From: JBAYJY01 sp041664945
GTDB taxonomy: Bacteria > UBP15 > UBA6099
DNA: 7,301 nt
Direction: 5' to 3'
NCBI GenBank assembly: GCA_041664945.1
Contig: JBAYJY010000214.1
Span: 1-7,301, forward strand
The position numbers and the translations under genes were made by a program. This document shows, in pieces, positions 1 to 6,088 of the stretch (within the stretch, counting starts at the first letter, position 1; every line of letters starts with the position of its first letter). Below the pieces are notes generated by a model. The model saw nothing but the letters and a program-made list of their open reading frames with translations. It ran no database searches and was not told the DNA's origin.

Positions 1-112
1 TCAAAGCAGTATATTGTAAATAATATTCCAATCCCTAACAAATAATATTTTTAAAGCAACGCAAACGAGCGGTCGGCAAACTCAATTCTATATGTGTTCT
101 GAATGATTGGGA
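1..112. other. AT-rich spacer downstream of the FapA gene
   Basis: This short gene-free stretch lies beyond the stop codon of the minus-strand FapA gene. It is strongly AT-rich. The 10-mer AAATAATATT occurs twice in direct orientation, at 18-27 and 40-49, a 22-base period or about two helical turns. I see no GC-rich stem followed by a T-run that would end the minus-strand operon. It may instead hold control elements of a gene to the left of the window, but no convincing -35/-10 pair was found. Confidence 0.4.
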
Positions 113-2059
113 TTACAGTTTCGAGACAATCAGCCCGGTTCCGGCATCATCGAGCGAAACGGATATCCTCATCGCGGCGGTATTGAACTTGTGAGTCGCC
201 GGCCCGATCGTGACAGCCGTTCCGGCGGCGGCGGTTTCGGAGATAATCACCTTTGCGCCCCGTGAAAACGCCGCAAGTTCGGCTTGCAGCTTTCGAACGC
301 CCGATCTTCCGAGGTTAACTTTTTCGGAGAACATATTCCGCGCGATTTTCAATTTCCGGAGCCTCGCGGCGTCTTCAACCGATATCCTTCGAGCGACAGC
401 GGCTTTTTCCAGACGCGCGATTTCGCTTGCGACCATTTGCAGCTTTTCGTTCAGCGAAGAGAGTTCGCGAACGGAGTGTTCGAATCTGACGCGAAGATGG
501 TGCGGGGCGCCGGCCACGATTTTCGCGGGCGATCCGGCAGACGCCGATAGCCCATCCACCTTCGCGCCGCCGCCGGCGATCAAACAGCCGCCCGCGACTG
601 TCAGCTTATTATCTCCGGATTTGAATATCCCGCCGTCCGCGATCAGTTCGCAGTTCACGAGCGCGCCCTCGGCGTATACGTTTCCGCCGGACCACACGCG
701 CGACCGCGCCGCGGAGCGCAGATACATGTCGCCTCCGGACTGGATTTTTGTTTTCAGGCAGTCGGCGACCGCGCCATTGATCAGCAACTCGCCGCCGGCG
801 ACGACTTCAGACTCGCATATGTCGCCTTCCACCAGAACGTGGTGCCCCGCGACAATCGAGCAGCCTTTCGGCACGCCGCCAGTCACCCGGACGGCCCCCT
901 CGTAGTTAATCCGCCGTTCTGAGCCGGCCTTCGAAAAGTCCACCTCGGCGCATTTCACGACCGAGAACGTATTTTTTTCGCGCCGGACGCAGCCTTCTTT
1001 CCCGGCGAATATCTTCGTTCCGTCTTCCGACATCAGAGCGCCCGGCCCGGCGGCCATCTTCACGAAACTCGTGTACGCGGCAGGAATCCGCTCGTCGAAC
1101 ACATTGCGCCCCGGCGCGCCCTCCTGCGCCGGAATTCTCTCGGCGATCAGTTGCCCTTTGGCGATCGCAGAAGGCAGCAGCCACTCCGCCGCTTTCCCTC
1201 GAACCCGCTCCTCGATCCGCGCGTCCCGGCCTCGCGTCGGCCTCTCGCCCCGCGCGACTGCAATCGTCACCGGCTTGTCTATCCGCTTCGGTATCTTCTT
1301 GAACGCGTCCTTTTCGAGCCCGAATTTAATTCCGCTTTTCTTAATCTGACCCTCGAACCACTTTTCGGAATACTCCGGCTGCTTCGATTGTCCGGGAATG
1401 ATAGTCAGGACGGCTTCCATTTTATCGTCGCTAATCGCAATCGATTCTTTCCAGAGCGCGAAGTCCGGATCTTTTACGGATATCTTATCGTTTTCGAGTC
1501 CGGCAAGCCCGTCAATCGCGGCGGACAGCGTGAGCCCGTCATCCGAGAGCGTTACGTTGTCGCCTAATTTGAACCTCGCGTCCCTGCCGGATTTCGGTTC
1601 GAGACGCCTGCCGCTAACGGTGAGGCCGACGCGCCCGGCAGTCGCCGGCTTCTTCACGGCGATAATCTGCCCGGCCTTCACAGCGACGCCCTTGACCGGC
1701 GCCTTCGCAAGTCCGGCAGCGCCGAAATCCGCAAGCGCGACTTTCATCTCGATTTCGGCGTTTTCGCCCTTATCCGGCGGGAATCCGGCGGCGACTTCCA
1801 CTTCCAGGCCGAACGACTTGTCCTTAACCATCCGCTCGACCGCTTCGTAATCGACGCCCTCACGCACGCCCTCGTTATACAGGGCGCACAATATATCGAA
1901 CTCCGAGACGCCGCATTCGGGCGCCGCGCAGACAACTTTCACCGTCGCCGACATCTCCGGACCGTCAATCCGGCGCTCAACGCTGAAGTCGCGACTGCTC
2001 AACGGAGCCTGTCGCGCCTCAACTTCCGCCGCGTATGTAATGTCGTCCAATTTCTTCAT
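113..2059 (-). CDS. DUF342/FapA family protein with duplicated N-terminal module
   Basis: This 648-residue protein belongs to the DUF342 (FapA, flagellar assembly protein A) family, cytoplasmic proteins with a right-handed beta-helix core; a Vibrio member is linked to polar flagellum assembly. Residues about 207-360 form the canonical FapA N-terminal module: ISDDKMEA, then IAVARGERPTRGRDA, then KGQLIAERIPAQEGAPGRNV. Residues about 25-187 look like a divergent second copy, with VKAGQIIAVKKPATAGRVG, a G-DNVTLSDDGLTLSA stretch and IDGL. Residues about 380-505 carry the irregular glycine/valine repeats of the beta-helix (VEGDI, INGAV, SGGDMY, SGGNVY). Residues about 522-600 are a charged coiled coil, followed by a short beta-rich tail. 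There is no signal peptide or membrane segment. The ATG is preceded by only a weak GAAG-type ribosome site, which fits coupling to the upstream HD-GYP gene 10 bases away. The family is confident; a direct flagellar role is inference, as no flagellar gene is present here. Confidence 0.9.
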   Translation of the reverse strand: MKKLDDITYAAEVEARQAPLSSRDFSVERRIDGPEMSATVKVVCAAPECGVSEFDILCALYNEGVREGVDYEAVERMVKDKSFGLEVEVAAGFPPDKGENAEIEMKVALADFGAAGLAKAPVKGVAVKAGQIIAVKKPATAGRVGLTVSGRRLEPKSGRDARFKLGDNVTLSDDGLTLSAAIDGLAGLENDKISVKDPDFALWKESIAISDDKMEAVLTIIPGQSKQPEYSEKWFEGQIKKSGIKFGLEKDAFKKIPKRIDKPVTIAVARGERPTRGRDARIEERVRGKAAEWLLPSAIAKGQLIAERIPAQEGAPGRNVFDERIPAAYTSFVKMAAGPGALMSEDGTKIFAGKEGCVRREKNTFSVVKCAEVDFSKAGSERRINYEGAVRVTGGVPKGCSIVAGHHVLVEGDICESEVVAGGELLINGAVADCLKTKIQSGGDMYLRSAARSRVWSGGNVYAEGALVNCELIADGGIFKSGDNKLTVAGGCLIAGGGAKVDGLSASAGSPAKIVAGAPHHLRVRFEHSVRELSSLNEKLQMVASEIARLEKAAVARRISVEDAARLRKLKIARNMFSEKVNLGRSGVRKLQAELAAFSRGAKVIISETAAAGTAVTIGPATHKFNTAAMRISVSLDDAGTGLIVSKL

Positions 2060-2069
2060 ATTGTTTTCT

Positions 2070-3110
2070 TCAAACTTCGGACGCGATCTCGCGGCCGTCC
2101 TCGTTCATCATGTCCGCTATAATCTCGCGCGCGTAAGGTTTCCCGACCGGGTCCATGAGCAGCTTGACTGTCGGCAACAAAAGATTTTCCTGATTGTTGC
2201 GGACGACGACGCCTACTTCGCCGGTGTTCAGCTTGACGAAAGTGTTTACAGGAAAAACGCCGACCGCCCTCAGAAAACTGTCGAGCGCGGCGGGGTGATA
2301 CCGTCCGGCGTTATCCATGAGTTCCCGCGCCGCTTCGTGCGGGCTGGCGGCGTCGCCCCGCGCCCGTTCCGCGGTAAGCGCCTCGAAGTTGTCTATCACA
2401 GGCGCGAGTCTCGCTATCGCGGGCAGTTCGTTCATGTCGATTCCGGCGGGATAACCTTTTCCGTCCGCCTGCGCGTGGTGGCTGTACGCGACAATTGACG
2501 ACAGCAAATCAATATCCGGGATTTTTTTCAGCAATTCGAAACCGAGTTCCGGGTGTTTACGAAGCTCGGCCAAATCCTGAGGCGTCTGGGTCCGTTTGTT
2601 CAGAATCTCTTCCGGAATCGCAAGCATGCCGACATCGTGAAGTATCATCGCAGTCGCAAACGAGCGCGCGTCATCTTCGCTGTAGCTGAGACTCGCGGCC
2701 ACCTGCCCGGCGATAACTCCGCAACGGATCGAGTGGCTGTACATGTAACCGGAATGGTCTTTCATGCCGCAAATCTTCGCTGGTATTCCGGCTTCCGCGT
2801 CAGCGCCGCAAACCATCTCGCCGACAGCATCCTCAAGTTCCGACAGATCGGGGCTGGAGCCCTTTTTGAGAAGTTTAGTTATTACTTTTTTATAGCCGCG
2901 CTCAAGCCGCGACTGAGTCTTTTCGGTCACTGCGTCGCTGAAGTCGATTCGTTTCAGAATATTCGCGTGGATTTTTCTTCGTTCGGCGGAACGAGCTGCG
3001 CCGGGAGCAGCGGAGAACCCGGCGACTTTCAGCAGCAAATCAGGCGTCAAGCCGCTTCCGGCAATTCCCCGGTTATCATCCTGTCCGCCGCTTCGATTGA
3101 TTTCCGCCAT
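2070..3110 (-). CDS. HD-GYP domain protein, putative cyclic-di-GMP phosphodiesterase with altered motifs
   Basis: HD-GYP proteins are metal-dependent phosphodiesterases that hydrolyse cyclic di-GMP. In this 346-residue protein residues 1-115 are a variable, partly helical leader with no recognisable REC, PAS or GAF sensor domain. The HD-GYP domain spans about 116-285. Visible motif residues are H126, H158-D159, H186, H211-H212, G219-Y220-P221 and D240, so the metal-binding histidines and aspartates appear complete. Two usual signatures are changed: HDxGK reads HDVGM (M162), and the RPY segment after D-x-x-x-ALT reads ERAR. Residues about 286-346 form the small C-terminal extension often seen in this family (FVKLNTGEVGVVV). 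No membrane segment is seen. The ATG has AGGA at 3117-3120 (minus strand), a good ribosome-site distance. It is the first gene of an operon with the FapA gene. Fold and family are secure; whether it is catalytically competent or a binding-only protein is open. Confidence 0.92.
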   Translation of the reverse strand: MAEINRSGGQDDNRGIAGSGLTPDLLLKVAGFSAAPGAARSAERRKIHANILKRIDFSDAVTEKTQSRLERGYKKVITKLLKKGSSPDLSELEDAVGEMVCGADAEAGIPAKICGMKDHSGYMYSHSIRCGVIAGQVAASLSYSEDDARSFATAMILHDVGMLAIPEEILNKRTQTPQDLAELRKHPELGFELLKKIPDIDLLSSIVAYSHHAQADGKGYPAGIDMNELPAIARLAPVIDNFEALTAERARGDAASPHEAARELMDNAGRYHPAALDSFLRAVGVFPVNTFVKLNTGEVGVVVRNNQENLLLPTVKLLMDPVGKPYAREIIADMMNEDGREIASEV

Positions 3111-3142
3111 CTGTATTCCTAATGAAACAACAATATTCCGGT

Positions 3143-3151
3143 ATTATACCA
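3143..3151 (-). promoter_or_regulatory. Extended -10 promoter for the HD-GYP/FapA operon
   Basis: On the minus strand this reads TGGTATAAT, a perfect TATAAT hexamer with the TG of an extended -10 element. It would start transcription near 3136, about 25 bases before the HD-GYP ATG. No good -35 hexamer lies 16-18 bases upstream, which the extended -10 can offset. The hexamer sits inside an 11-base palindrome, GGTATAATACC (3140-3150). AT-rich sequence around 3176-3196 is at the right distance for an UP element. Predicted from pattern only. Confidence 0.5.
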
Positions 3152-3171
3152 ATTAACAAACGAATTAGAGT

Positions 3172-3186
3172 TTATTGTTCCAATAA
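3172..3186. promoter_or_regulatory. Small inverted repeat, possible operator
   Basis: TTATTG-TTC-CAATAA is a perfect 6-base inverted repeat around a 3-base centre. It lies about 36-50 bases upstream of the predicted start of the HD-GYP operon, where an activator or UP element would bind. The overlapping AATAATATT (3182-3190) also occurs twice at the left edge of the window. In AT-rich DNA such palindromes also arise by chance. Confidence 0.25.
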
Positions 3187-3245
3187 TATTAAAATGTAAC
3201 TCTCGGATTTTAATAGGTTTGAAATATTAAAACAATAAGCGTCTT

Positions 3246-3326
3246 CATTGCGGGCGTAGCTTTTCCGGCATGGAGATAGGAATTTAGAACTGGATTGCTT
3301 CGTCGCTTCGCTCCTCGCAATGACGA
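3246..3326. repeat. Palindromic intergenic repeat element (ATTGC...GCAAT type)
   Basis: The left arm CATTGCGGGCGTAGC (3246-3260) is a near-complement of the right arm GCTTCGCTCCTCGCAATG (3305-3322), with two small gaps and one mismatch. They are about 44 bases apart, making an imperfect long inverted repeat. The right part also has its own shorter ATTGC (3294-3298) and GCAAT (3317-3321) ends. It is non-coding and differs in composition from the AT-rich DNA to its left. From memory, very similar blocks recur in spacers of many unrelated bacterial and metagenome-derived genomes, like REP or MITE elements. Only one copy is visible here, so repetitiveness in this genome is inferred. Confidence 0.6.
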
Positions 3327-3385
3327 ATTTTTGCCTTAATATCCTCGCTGCGGTTCCAGTCCCTCATCTTTTCCTGCCGCGCATG

Positions 3386-3414
3386 TTGCCCCGCGCGGCG
3401 CCGGAGGATATACT
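3386..3414 (+). promoter_or_regulatory. Candidate promoter of the thioredoxin gene
   Basis: TTGCCC (3386-3391) and TATACT (3409-3414) are separated by 17 bases, matching 4 of 6 and 5 of 6 positions of the sigma-70 consensus at the best spacing. Transcription would begin near 3421, giving a leader of about 40 bases that contains the hairpin over the ribosome site. The -35 box falls in the loop and right arm of a 7-bp GC inverted repeat (GCCGCGC 3376-3382, GCGCGGC 3393-3399), which might be an operator. Confidence 0.4.
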
Positions 3415-3440
3415 TCAGGTGTTGTAAAAAATAAAATTTC

Positions 3441-3457
3441 TATCTCCTTGGGAGGTA
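3441..3457 (+). promoter_or_regulatory. Ribosome binding site of thioredoxin gene inside a hairpin
   Basis: GGAGG (3451-3455) lies 6 bases before the thioredoxin ATG, a strong Shine-Dalgarno sequence. Bases 3441-3447 (TATCTCC) can pair with 3451-3457 (GGAGGTA) around a three-base TTG loop, giving seven consecutive pairs, one of them U-G. In RNA this would cover the whole ribosome site. It confirms the gene start and suggests possible translational control. Confidence 0.5.
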
Positions 3458-3461
3458 TATC

Positions 3462-3782
3462 ATGTTTCAACCGCTTGATCCGTCACAATTCGACTCTGAA
3501 GTGAAACAATCGCCAATTCCCACCATATTGGATTTCGGCGCCACATGGTGCGGGCCGTGCAAGATGCTCGCGCCGACGATCGAAAAAATCGCGAAAAACT
3601 ACGAAGGCCGCATAAAGGTTTTCTCAGTCGATGTGGATCACGCGCAATCGCTCGCCACTTCGTTCGGAATCCGCGGCGTGCCGACCGTCATCTTCTTCAA
3701 GGACGGCAAGGAAGCCGACCGGGTTTCAGGAAATGTGCCTTACGACCATCTCGCGAAGAAGCTCGACCACATTCTCTTATAA
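3462..3782 (+). CDS. Thioredoxin
   Basis: This is a single-domain cytoplasmic thioredoxin of 106 residues, close to the usual family length. Thioredoxins reduce protein disulfides and are recharged by thioredoxin reductase with NADPH. The active site W29-C30-G31-P32-C33-K34 is intact. The buried aspartate (D24 in LDFGA) and the cis-proline loop (GIRGVPT, P74) are present. The segment DFGAT has glycine where many thioredoxins have tryptophan (DFWA), a tolerated family variant. No signal peptide or membrane anchor is seen, which argues against a periplasmic or lipoprotein form. The start is fixed by GGAGG six bases upstream. It is read away from the HD-GYP operon and is 135 bases from the glycosyltransferase, so it is probably a single-gene unit. 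No reductase gene lies nearby. I give no numbered trx symbol because paralogues cannot be told apart here. Confidence 0.95.
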   Translation: MFQPLDPSQFDSEVKQSPIPTILDFGATWCGPCKMLAPTIEKIAKNYEGRIKVFSVDVDHAQSLATSFGIRGVPTVIFFKDGKEADRVSGNVPYDHLAKKLDHILL

Positions 3783-3786
3783 AACT

Positions 3787-3810
3787 TCCGCTTCACCGGA
3801 TTTGTTTTTT
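3787..3810 (+). terminator. Possible weak intrinsic terminator after thioredoxin
   Basis: TCCG (3787-3790) can pair with CGGA (3797-3800) over a six-base loop, followed at once by TTTGTTTTTT (3801-3810). The T-run and the position just after the stop codon fit a terminator, but a four-base stem is short. A second small stem with a TTTT loop lies at 3828-3839. Confidence 0.3.
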
Positions 3811-3873
3811 CGCCGGCTGCTGTTTTGCGCGTTTTCGCGTCCGCAATGGACATAAGGGGACCGCGCTTATAAA

Positions 3874-3921
3874 ATGATGTGGATTTTACATGTCCTAATA
3901 CGGGTGAAAACAATTCCATGA
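3874..3921 (+). other. Possible 15-codon leader ORF overlapping the glycosyltransferase start
   Basis: An ATG at 3874, preceded by AGGGGA (3855-3860), opens a 15-codon frame encoding MMWILHVLIRVKTIP. Its TGA (3919-3921) overlaps the ATG of the glycosyltransferase as ATGA. Such overlap is typical of translational coupling. The ribosome-site spacing (13 bases) is long, and if transcription started from the TATAAA at 3868-3873 the small ORF would not be fully transcribed. It may be chance; no known leader peptide is recognised. Confidence 0.2.
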
Positions 3922-5915
3922 CGCCGGGCAGAACCGTCTCAATAATCATCCCGAACTACAACGGCAGGCATTTGCTCGAAAAGAATCTGCCTCGCGTGGA
4001 GGCGGCCGCCGCCCGGTCAAATCCGCCCGCCGAGATCATCGTTGTAGACGACGGCAGTTCCGACGGCAGCCCCGACTGGCTTCGCGCCCGGACGGCAGGT
4101 TCCATCCGCTCCGTCATTCTCGAATCAAACCGCGGCTTTGCAGGCGCCGTACTCGAAGGCGCGAAAGCCGCCGCCGGCGAAATCATCTATTTCCTCAACT
4201 CAGACATTGTCGTTCCCGAAGACCTTCTTGATACGCTTCTGCCCCATTTCGACGATCCGGACGTTTTCGCAGTCGCGAGCATGGCATACGACGGCGCCGG
4301 CGCACGCGTTATCAGTTCCCGCTCCGGTCTGACTTGGCGGTTCGGACAACCGGACGTGGACCGCTCGCTTGCGGGAACAGAAACGGGCGTCAAACCCGGC
4401 CCCACTCTGTTCGCTTCAGGCGGCCACTCAGCCTATCGGCGCGACCGGTTTCTCGAAATGGGCGGTTTCGACCCGCTGTTCGCTCCGTTCTACTGGGAAG
4501 ACGTCGACCTCTGCTACCGCGCGTGGAAACGCGGCTGGAAAGTCATGTTCGAGCCGCGCAGCGCCGTCCTTCACGACCATCAAGGCACGATCGGCAAAAT
4601 TACGCCGAAACGGGACATCGAAATCATCTGGCGCCGCAACAGGCTCCTGTTCACATGGAAGAACATGACCGGCGCCGGACTGCTCGCGCGCCACTTTTTC
4701 ATGCTGCCGCTCCAGTTCTCAGGCGCGCGCGGAACGCTGCCCGCTTTCGCCGCAGCGTTAAAGGCGGCGCCTCTCGCTCTCGAACGCCGGCGCGCCGCAA
4801 AAAACGCAGCGACACGTTCCGACCGCGACTTATTTGAAATGTTTAAGGAAATGTTCGGAGGCCCGGCGGTCTGCTACTTCGGCGCATATAATAAAAGATA
4901 TCCGAGAAACGAAGTCATAAGGCTGGGGCTGGACCGCAACAACATAAAAACTGCCGAGGTCTGGACGCCGCCCGCGAATATTCTGTCGAGATATCTGAAG
5001 CTCGCCGCCGGATTCATCTACAGAGCGGCAGGCTGCCGCGCGATAATCGTCGGCGAAGGCCGCCACCTCGACGCGCCGCTCGCCCGCCTGCTCGGCGCCC
5101 TGTTTCGAAAAAAGGTTATTCTCGACGCTTTCGTTTCCCACTACGACACGTGGGTGATGGACCGCGCGACAATAGCCCCGGGCTCTCTTCGCGCCCGTGC
5201 GCTCGCCTTCGCCGACTGGATCGGACCGCGCTCGGCACATTTCACGCTCCTCGACACGAACGAGCACATCAAATATTACGTCGAAAAGTATAAATTGAAG
5301 GAATCACGGTTCAGGCGCGTTCTCGTCGGCGCCGACGACTCGATATTTAAACCCGCAGCCGGACGGGCGCCTGACGGAAAGTTTCATGTTCTTTTCTACG
5401 GCTCATTCCTGCCTCTGCACGGAGCGGACACGATCATTCGCGCGGCAAAAATTCTTGAATCGCACAAAGACATCGTTTTCCATTTCGTCGGCGAGGGCGA
5501 AACCCTTCCGGAAGTAAAAAAAATACACGGCGATCTTGAGCTGAAAAATGTCGGGTTTCACCCGACTACAACGCCCGTGGAACTGGCAAAACACATCGCC
5601 GGCTGCGACGTCTGCCTCGGGATATTCGGCGCGACGGATAAAGCGGCGCGCGTGATTCCGAACAAAAACTATGAGGCGCTCGCCATGCGCAAGCCGCTCA
5701 TCACGCGCGACAGCCCGGCCGCGCGCGAGATCCTCTCGGACGGCGAGCTCGCCCTGCTCTGCCCGCCCGCCGACCACGCCGCGCTCGCGGCGGCCATACT
5801 CAAGCTCAAAGACAATCCCGGATTGCGCGACAGCATCGCAGAAAACGGCTACGCGCTGTTCAAACAAAAACTGACTCCGGAAATTATCGTAAAACCGATA
5901 ATTGATCTGCTCTGA
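3918..5915 (+). CDS. Two-domain glycosyltransferase, GT2 fused to GT4
   Basis: This 665-residue protein joins two glycosyltransferases. Residues 7-250 form a GT2 (GT-A fold) domain of the rhamnosyltransferase-like type: VSIIIPNYN (7-15), VVDDGSSDGS (42-51), the metal-binding NSD (94-96) in place of DxD, and YWEDVDLCYR (192-201) with the catalytic ED. A linker with basic and hydrophobic helices follows (about 251-310), possibly touching the membrane. Residues about 312-665 form a GT4 (GT-B fold) domain: CYFGAYNKRYPRN (319-331), the donor-half start VLFYGSFLPLHGAD (491-504), FHFVGEGE (521-528) and PNKNYEALAMRKPLI (581-595). The GT4 EX7E motif keeps only its second glutamate (E586; R578 occupies the first position), as in PSK-EY-type relatives. 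It likely adds two sugars to a lipid-linked or surface glycan; donor and acceptor cannot be read from sequence. A GTG at 3879 would add 13 residues, but the ATG lies directly before the conserved first strand. Confidence 0.9.
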   Translation: MTPGRTVSIIIPNYNGRHLLEKNLPRVEAAAARSNPPAEIIVVDDGSSDGSPDWLRARTAGSIRSVILESNRGFAGAVLEGAKAAAGEIIYFLNSDIVVPEDLLDTLLPHFDDPDVFAVASMAYDGAGARVISSRSGLTWRFGQPDVDRSLAGTETGVKPGPTLFASGGHSAYRRDRFLEMGGFDPLFAPFYWEDVDLCYRAWKRGWKVMFEPRSAVLHDHQGTIGKITPKRDIEIIWRRNRLLFTWKNMTGAGLLARHFFMLPLQFSGARGTLPAFAAALKAAPLALERRRAAKNAATRSDRDLFEMFKEMFGGPAVCYFGAYNKRYPRNEVIRLGLDRNNIKTAEVWTPPANILSRYLKLAAGFIYRAAGCRAIIVGEGRHLDAPLARLLGALFRKKVILDAFVSHYDTWVMDRATIAPGSLRARALAFADWIGPRSAHFTLLDTNEHIKYYVEKYKLKESRFRRVLVGADDSIFKPAAGRAPDGKFHVLFYGSFLPLHGADTIIRAAKILESHKDIVFHFVGEGETLPEVKKIHGDLELKNVGFHPTTTPVELAKHIAGCDVCLGIFGATDKAARVIPNKNYEALAMRKPLITRDSPAAREILSDGELALLCPPADHAALAAAILKLKDNPGLRDSIAENGYALFKQKLTPEIIVKPIIDLL

Positions 5916-5987
5916 TTTCCTGAAACGCGGTTTTCATCGCTTAATGTAAAATAAATAATTTTCAGCGCCCGCAAACAGCTTCTTCGC

Positions 5988-5993
5988 TATAAT
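5988..5993 (+). promoter_or_regulatory. -10 element of the crotonase gene
   Basis: TATAAT is a perfect -10 hexamer in an AT-rich spacer. It would start transcription near 6000 and leave a leader of about 115 bases before the crotonase ATG. No clear -35 box lies 16-18 bases upstream, where the sequence is GC-rich (around 5964-5970). An activator or alternative sigma factor could be needed, or the hexamer may be fortuitous. Confidence 0.35.
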
Positions 5994-6018
5994 ATACACG
6001 TCTTTGAAACTGAATAAT

Positions 6019-6088
6019 CCGGAATCAGCATCAGGATTCGGACGCTATGAACATTGCCCCGGATTCGGTTCCTTGCGCCGAATTCGGG
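6019..6088 (+). promoter_or_regulatory. Two-hairpin 5' leader of the crotonase gene
   Basis: Hairpin 1 pairs 6019-6026 (CCGGAATC) with 6035-6041 (GATTCGG), seven pairs with one bulged G and an eight-base loop. Hairpin 2 pairs CCCGGATTCGG (6058-6068) with CCGAATTCGGG (6078-6088), eleven consecutive pairs including one G-U, around a nine-base loop. Both use the octamer GGATTCGG (6034-6041 and 6061-6068), so the right arm of hairpin 2 could alternatively pair with the first copy. No T-run follows, so neither is a standard terminator. I recognise no known riboswitch class. Confidence 0.45.

Larger units (their letters stand above)
3111..3461. other. Divergent intergenic region between HD-GYP and thioredoxin genes
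   Basis: This 351-base gene-free stretch separates two divergently read genes. From left to right it contains the minus-strand ribosome site and promoter, a small inverted repeat at 3172-3186, an AT-rich block to about 3238, a palindromic repeat element at 3246-3326, a GC-rich hairpin at 3376-3399, and a candidate plus-strand promoter and hairpin-masked ribosome site directly before the thioredoxin gene. No open frame in it looks like a gene; the AT-rich left half and GC-rich right half differ sharply in composition. Confidence 0.7.

Noticed and set aside
210..905. 231-residue plus-strand frame inside the FapA gene
   Set aside because: It lies antisense to a recognisable FapA protein, is rich in proline, serine and arginine, and shows no known motif; a reading shadow in GC-rich DNA.
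2553..3122. 189-residue plus-strand frame antisense to the HD-GYP gene
   Set aside because: The minus strand encodes an unmistakable HD-GYP domain over the same bases, and this frame has no ribosome site or family features.
3879..3917. Upstream GTG start for the glycosyltransferase
   Set aside because: The 13 extra residues do not belong to the GT2 fold and no ribosome site is well placed for this GTG; the ATG at 3918 starts just before the conserved strand.
4830..5267. 145-residue minus-strand frame inside the glycosyltransferase gene
   Set aside because: It is antisense to the conserved GT4 domain and has no supporting motif.
5923..5938. TGAAA...TTTCA inverted repeat after the glycosyltransferase as a terminator
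   Set aside because: A five-pair, mostly A-T stem without a following T-run is too weak to call.
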